From Epiperipatus broadwayi (lineage: Eukaryota > Onychophora > Udeonychophora > Euonychophora > Peripatidae), in assembly GCA_028023455.1 (NCBI GenBank), contig JAQFVV010012397.1:2225501-2289500 (forward strand): a stretch of DNA of 64,000 bases, read 5' to 3'. The position numbers and the translations under genes were made by a program. Below are positions 55,101 through 58,100 of this stretch, piece by piece (position 1 is the stretch's first letter; each line of letters opens with the position of its first letter). Under the pieces are notes generated by a model. That model was given only the letters and a program-made list of their open reading frames with translations. It searched no databases and was not told the origin of the DNA.

Positions 55101-58100
55101 GATTTTACTAATTGTTTAAGAAGCTCGCGATATCCAGGCTGTGTTAATGGTTTTCTGTGTACAATGTAATTGGTAATTAAACTACGAGATGATGATTTTA
55201 CTATTTGTTTAAGAAGCTCGCGAATGCACTTCCACGAGGGCAACTATATATATAACATGCTTCTACAAGTGTTATTAATAATGACTAACGGTTAAATTTT
55301 CTTTTATACACATATATACATGGAGAAACTTTTAGACAGAAAAAAGGTATAAGTAAAAATATTTAAGAACTTTTAAAGATACATTATTTTTAAGTAGAAA
55401 TTAAAAGTTCTTAAATATTTTTACTTGTAAGTTTTTTGTCTAAAAGTTTCTCCATGTATATATGTGTATAAAAGAAAATATAAACATACATATTTTAAAG
55501 ATACATTCTTTTTAAGTAGAAATTAAAAGTTCTTCAATATTTTTACTTCTAACTTTTTTCTGTCTAAAAGTTTCTCCATGTTTATATGTGTATAAAAGAA
55601 AATACATATCACAGACTTACAACTATTTAGCTCTTGGAATTTAAGAGCTTATTCATCTTTCATGTCATTAAACAAAAAAATGATTTTCCAATTGATTAGA
55701 AAGTTGAAGACTTTCTCAAATCATTTTTGCTATGAAACGAACAGATTCCACTTCTTTTTCATTATCTTATTCTAAATCTTCTACAGTATCTAAATTTATT
55801 GCCAAACCTTTTTCCAACATGCATTTAAAATATGTAAAATTTAATGCATGTATATAAAACTGGGAAATCCCGATTTTAAGTGAAATATGAACTTCTTTAG
55901 CACATAAAAGAAAACTGCATAAAAAGATATTAAGGAGAAACACGAATCGCATAACTTCAAAATCGCATTAAAAAAATCCGCACAAAAAGAATCCCAGATG
56001 TATTTTATATATATATGTATTTTATATATAGGTTATATATATATGGATGTGTATTTATATATGTATATGTAGATTTGTATGTATATCTATTGGTGTATGT
56101 GTATCTATATATGTTTAAAGGATATATGTTTATATATTTTGATATACATATGTATGTATATCTAGATTTTATATATATGTCTACGGGTGTATGTGGATCT
56201 ATATATGTATGTTTAAGGGATATATGTGTATATATTTTGATATACATATGTATGTATATTATATATATATATGAAGTAATGGTTATGTATCTATATCATT
56301 CAAATATTGTAGCTCTGATGAAGACTGTTGGAAAGTTGAAACTCAGAAAAATAAAAAAGTTTTATTAAAAAATTTTTTTGCATTAAAGTGTATATGAGAA
56401 GAGGTATTATAAGCAATATATATGAAGAAATGCAAAGAAAGTAAAGGAGAAGAATAAGAGTATATTTAACATTTACTGATTTATATTTATTTTTTTCCAT
56501 TTTTGTTATTATGATTAGGTTTATAGATTGGTGATGATTTAAATGTAGTAATTTTATTGCAGGAAGATCTATACTTCACGTACTTGAACATATTTGTGCT
56601 ATATATTAATATATGTATTTAAATATATATGTAAGTGGTGTATATATATATATTATACAAGCAAATTAAATGTGTAATGCAAATTTATCTACAGGTATAT
56701 ATTATATGAATTATGTTATGTGCTTATATATGTATGTAGTGCAGATGTAAGTCTTCTTAATTCATTTATCTATTTTGAAATGTGCTGGAAATTTCCAGTT
56801 AAATTATTATTGTAATTTAATTTTATTAAATATTAAAGTAGTGGAATTTTGCAAGTCTTGCGTTTCTAGCTAACAGAATGCTAGAATAAGTAGAGGGTGG
56901 TATTTTTTCTCTTAGTTATATAAAAATAACTTATTTTAATTTTATTAGAGCACCCTGATGTTCAAAAGTGAATTTAGGAATTTTATTGTACAGACTGCCC
57001 TGGTCTAAATTATTTAAATAAGCCTTCTAGCAGATAGGAGAATTAACTAGGGTTTTATAAAAGAAAATATTAAGGAGAATATTTTGAAAATTCATTTGCT
57101 CTCATTAGTAGATTCTTCCTTCTGCAAGTTTTTTTTCTCTTGGTTTTTATTTAAATAATATGTGTGTACTCTATCTTAGTAATTTATTTCAGTTTATTTT
57201 ATAATTACTTATATTTTTGTAAATATAATGAATAAAACCTGTATCAAACATTTAAAAAAAATTTAGCCTAGTTTTGTCATATTTCTCACAAGTAATTAAA
57301 AATATTATTGTCTATCTTTTTTGTAACGTATTGACCACACAGTAAAATTAAAAACTTATAAGCTTTCATCACTGCAGAAGAGACACGGCAAAGTAGTACA
57401 GTCGTATTGAATTCAGACTCTGTAATCAGTAATGTGACAGTAGTTATCAAGACTCTTAACCTTATAAATGATAAACTAGTATTGTTTGAAAGATTGTGTT
57501 ATAACCACAAAAATTTCCAAACTTTGGCAAAGTCAAACTAACAGAACGAAATTTGACACCGAAGACCCAGCTGGCTGGCCTCTCTTCATGTAACATGTAG
57601 AGAAGTACTTTCTTATGAACAAAATCAAGGAAAGTAAAATTAAAATAGCGACTTTATTGTATTTCGCAGATCTAAGAGTAATTGAAATTATTAACTTTTT
57701 GTGTGAAGGGATCAAGCCAGAAAATTTTTCTTATGAAGAAATAATTTTTAAATTAGATAAATATTTCAACCCTTTGCCTTCAAGACACATAGTTCGACTT
57801 CATTTTAGGCATAGAAGTCAAGTTTAAGGAGAAAAATTGTGTGAATGTAATAACAGTGAGAGATTTAGCAAAGAACTGTTTATCTGGTGATTTTTGGATA
57901 GTTTTTATAGGGAATGTCAGACAATGATTGAGGAGACAACAGTTATTATCAGAAATAGATCTGACATATAACAAAGCAATTAAAAGAGGAATAGCTTATG
58001 GATTATTATTAAAGCAGTTGAAGGAATTTCAAAATTTAAGTTTAGGTGACATAAATAAAACAAAACCACAGAAAAAATTTTTTTATGTTTTTGCTGTGGA

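Larger units (their letters stand above)
54625..56000. mobile_element. Tigger-like (pogo/Tc1-mariner) DNA transposon, non-autonomous or decayed
   Basis: Left end CACCTGGGTCTCTTTTTATG and right end (reverse complement) CATCTGGGATTCTTTTTGTG match at 16 of 20, and both are flanked by TA (54623-54624 and 56001-56002), the Tc1/mariner target. Inner terminal sequence (GGTTCCACAAAA, CCATAAAAAAATCACAC, TTCGCATAAAA) resembles Tigger termini. The 1.38-kb interior has minus-strand frame fragments at 55767-55952 and 54890-55243 but no recognisable DDE transposase. It sits between the Penelope coding relic and the Penelope 3' segment. Confidence 0.7.

Noticed and set aside
56005-56368. Overlapping Tyr-rich open frames on both strands
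   Set aside because: Product of TATA-type subrepeats in the Penelope 3' segment, not a gene.
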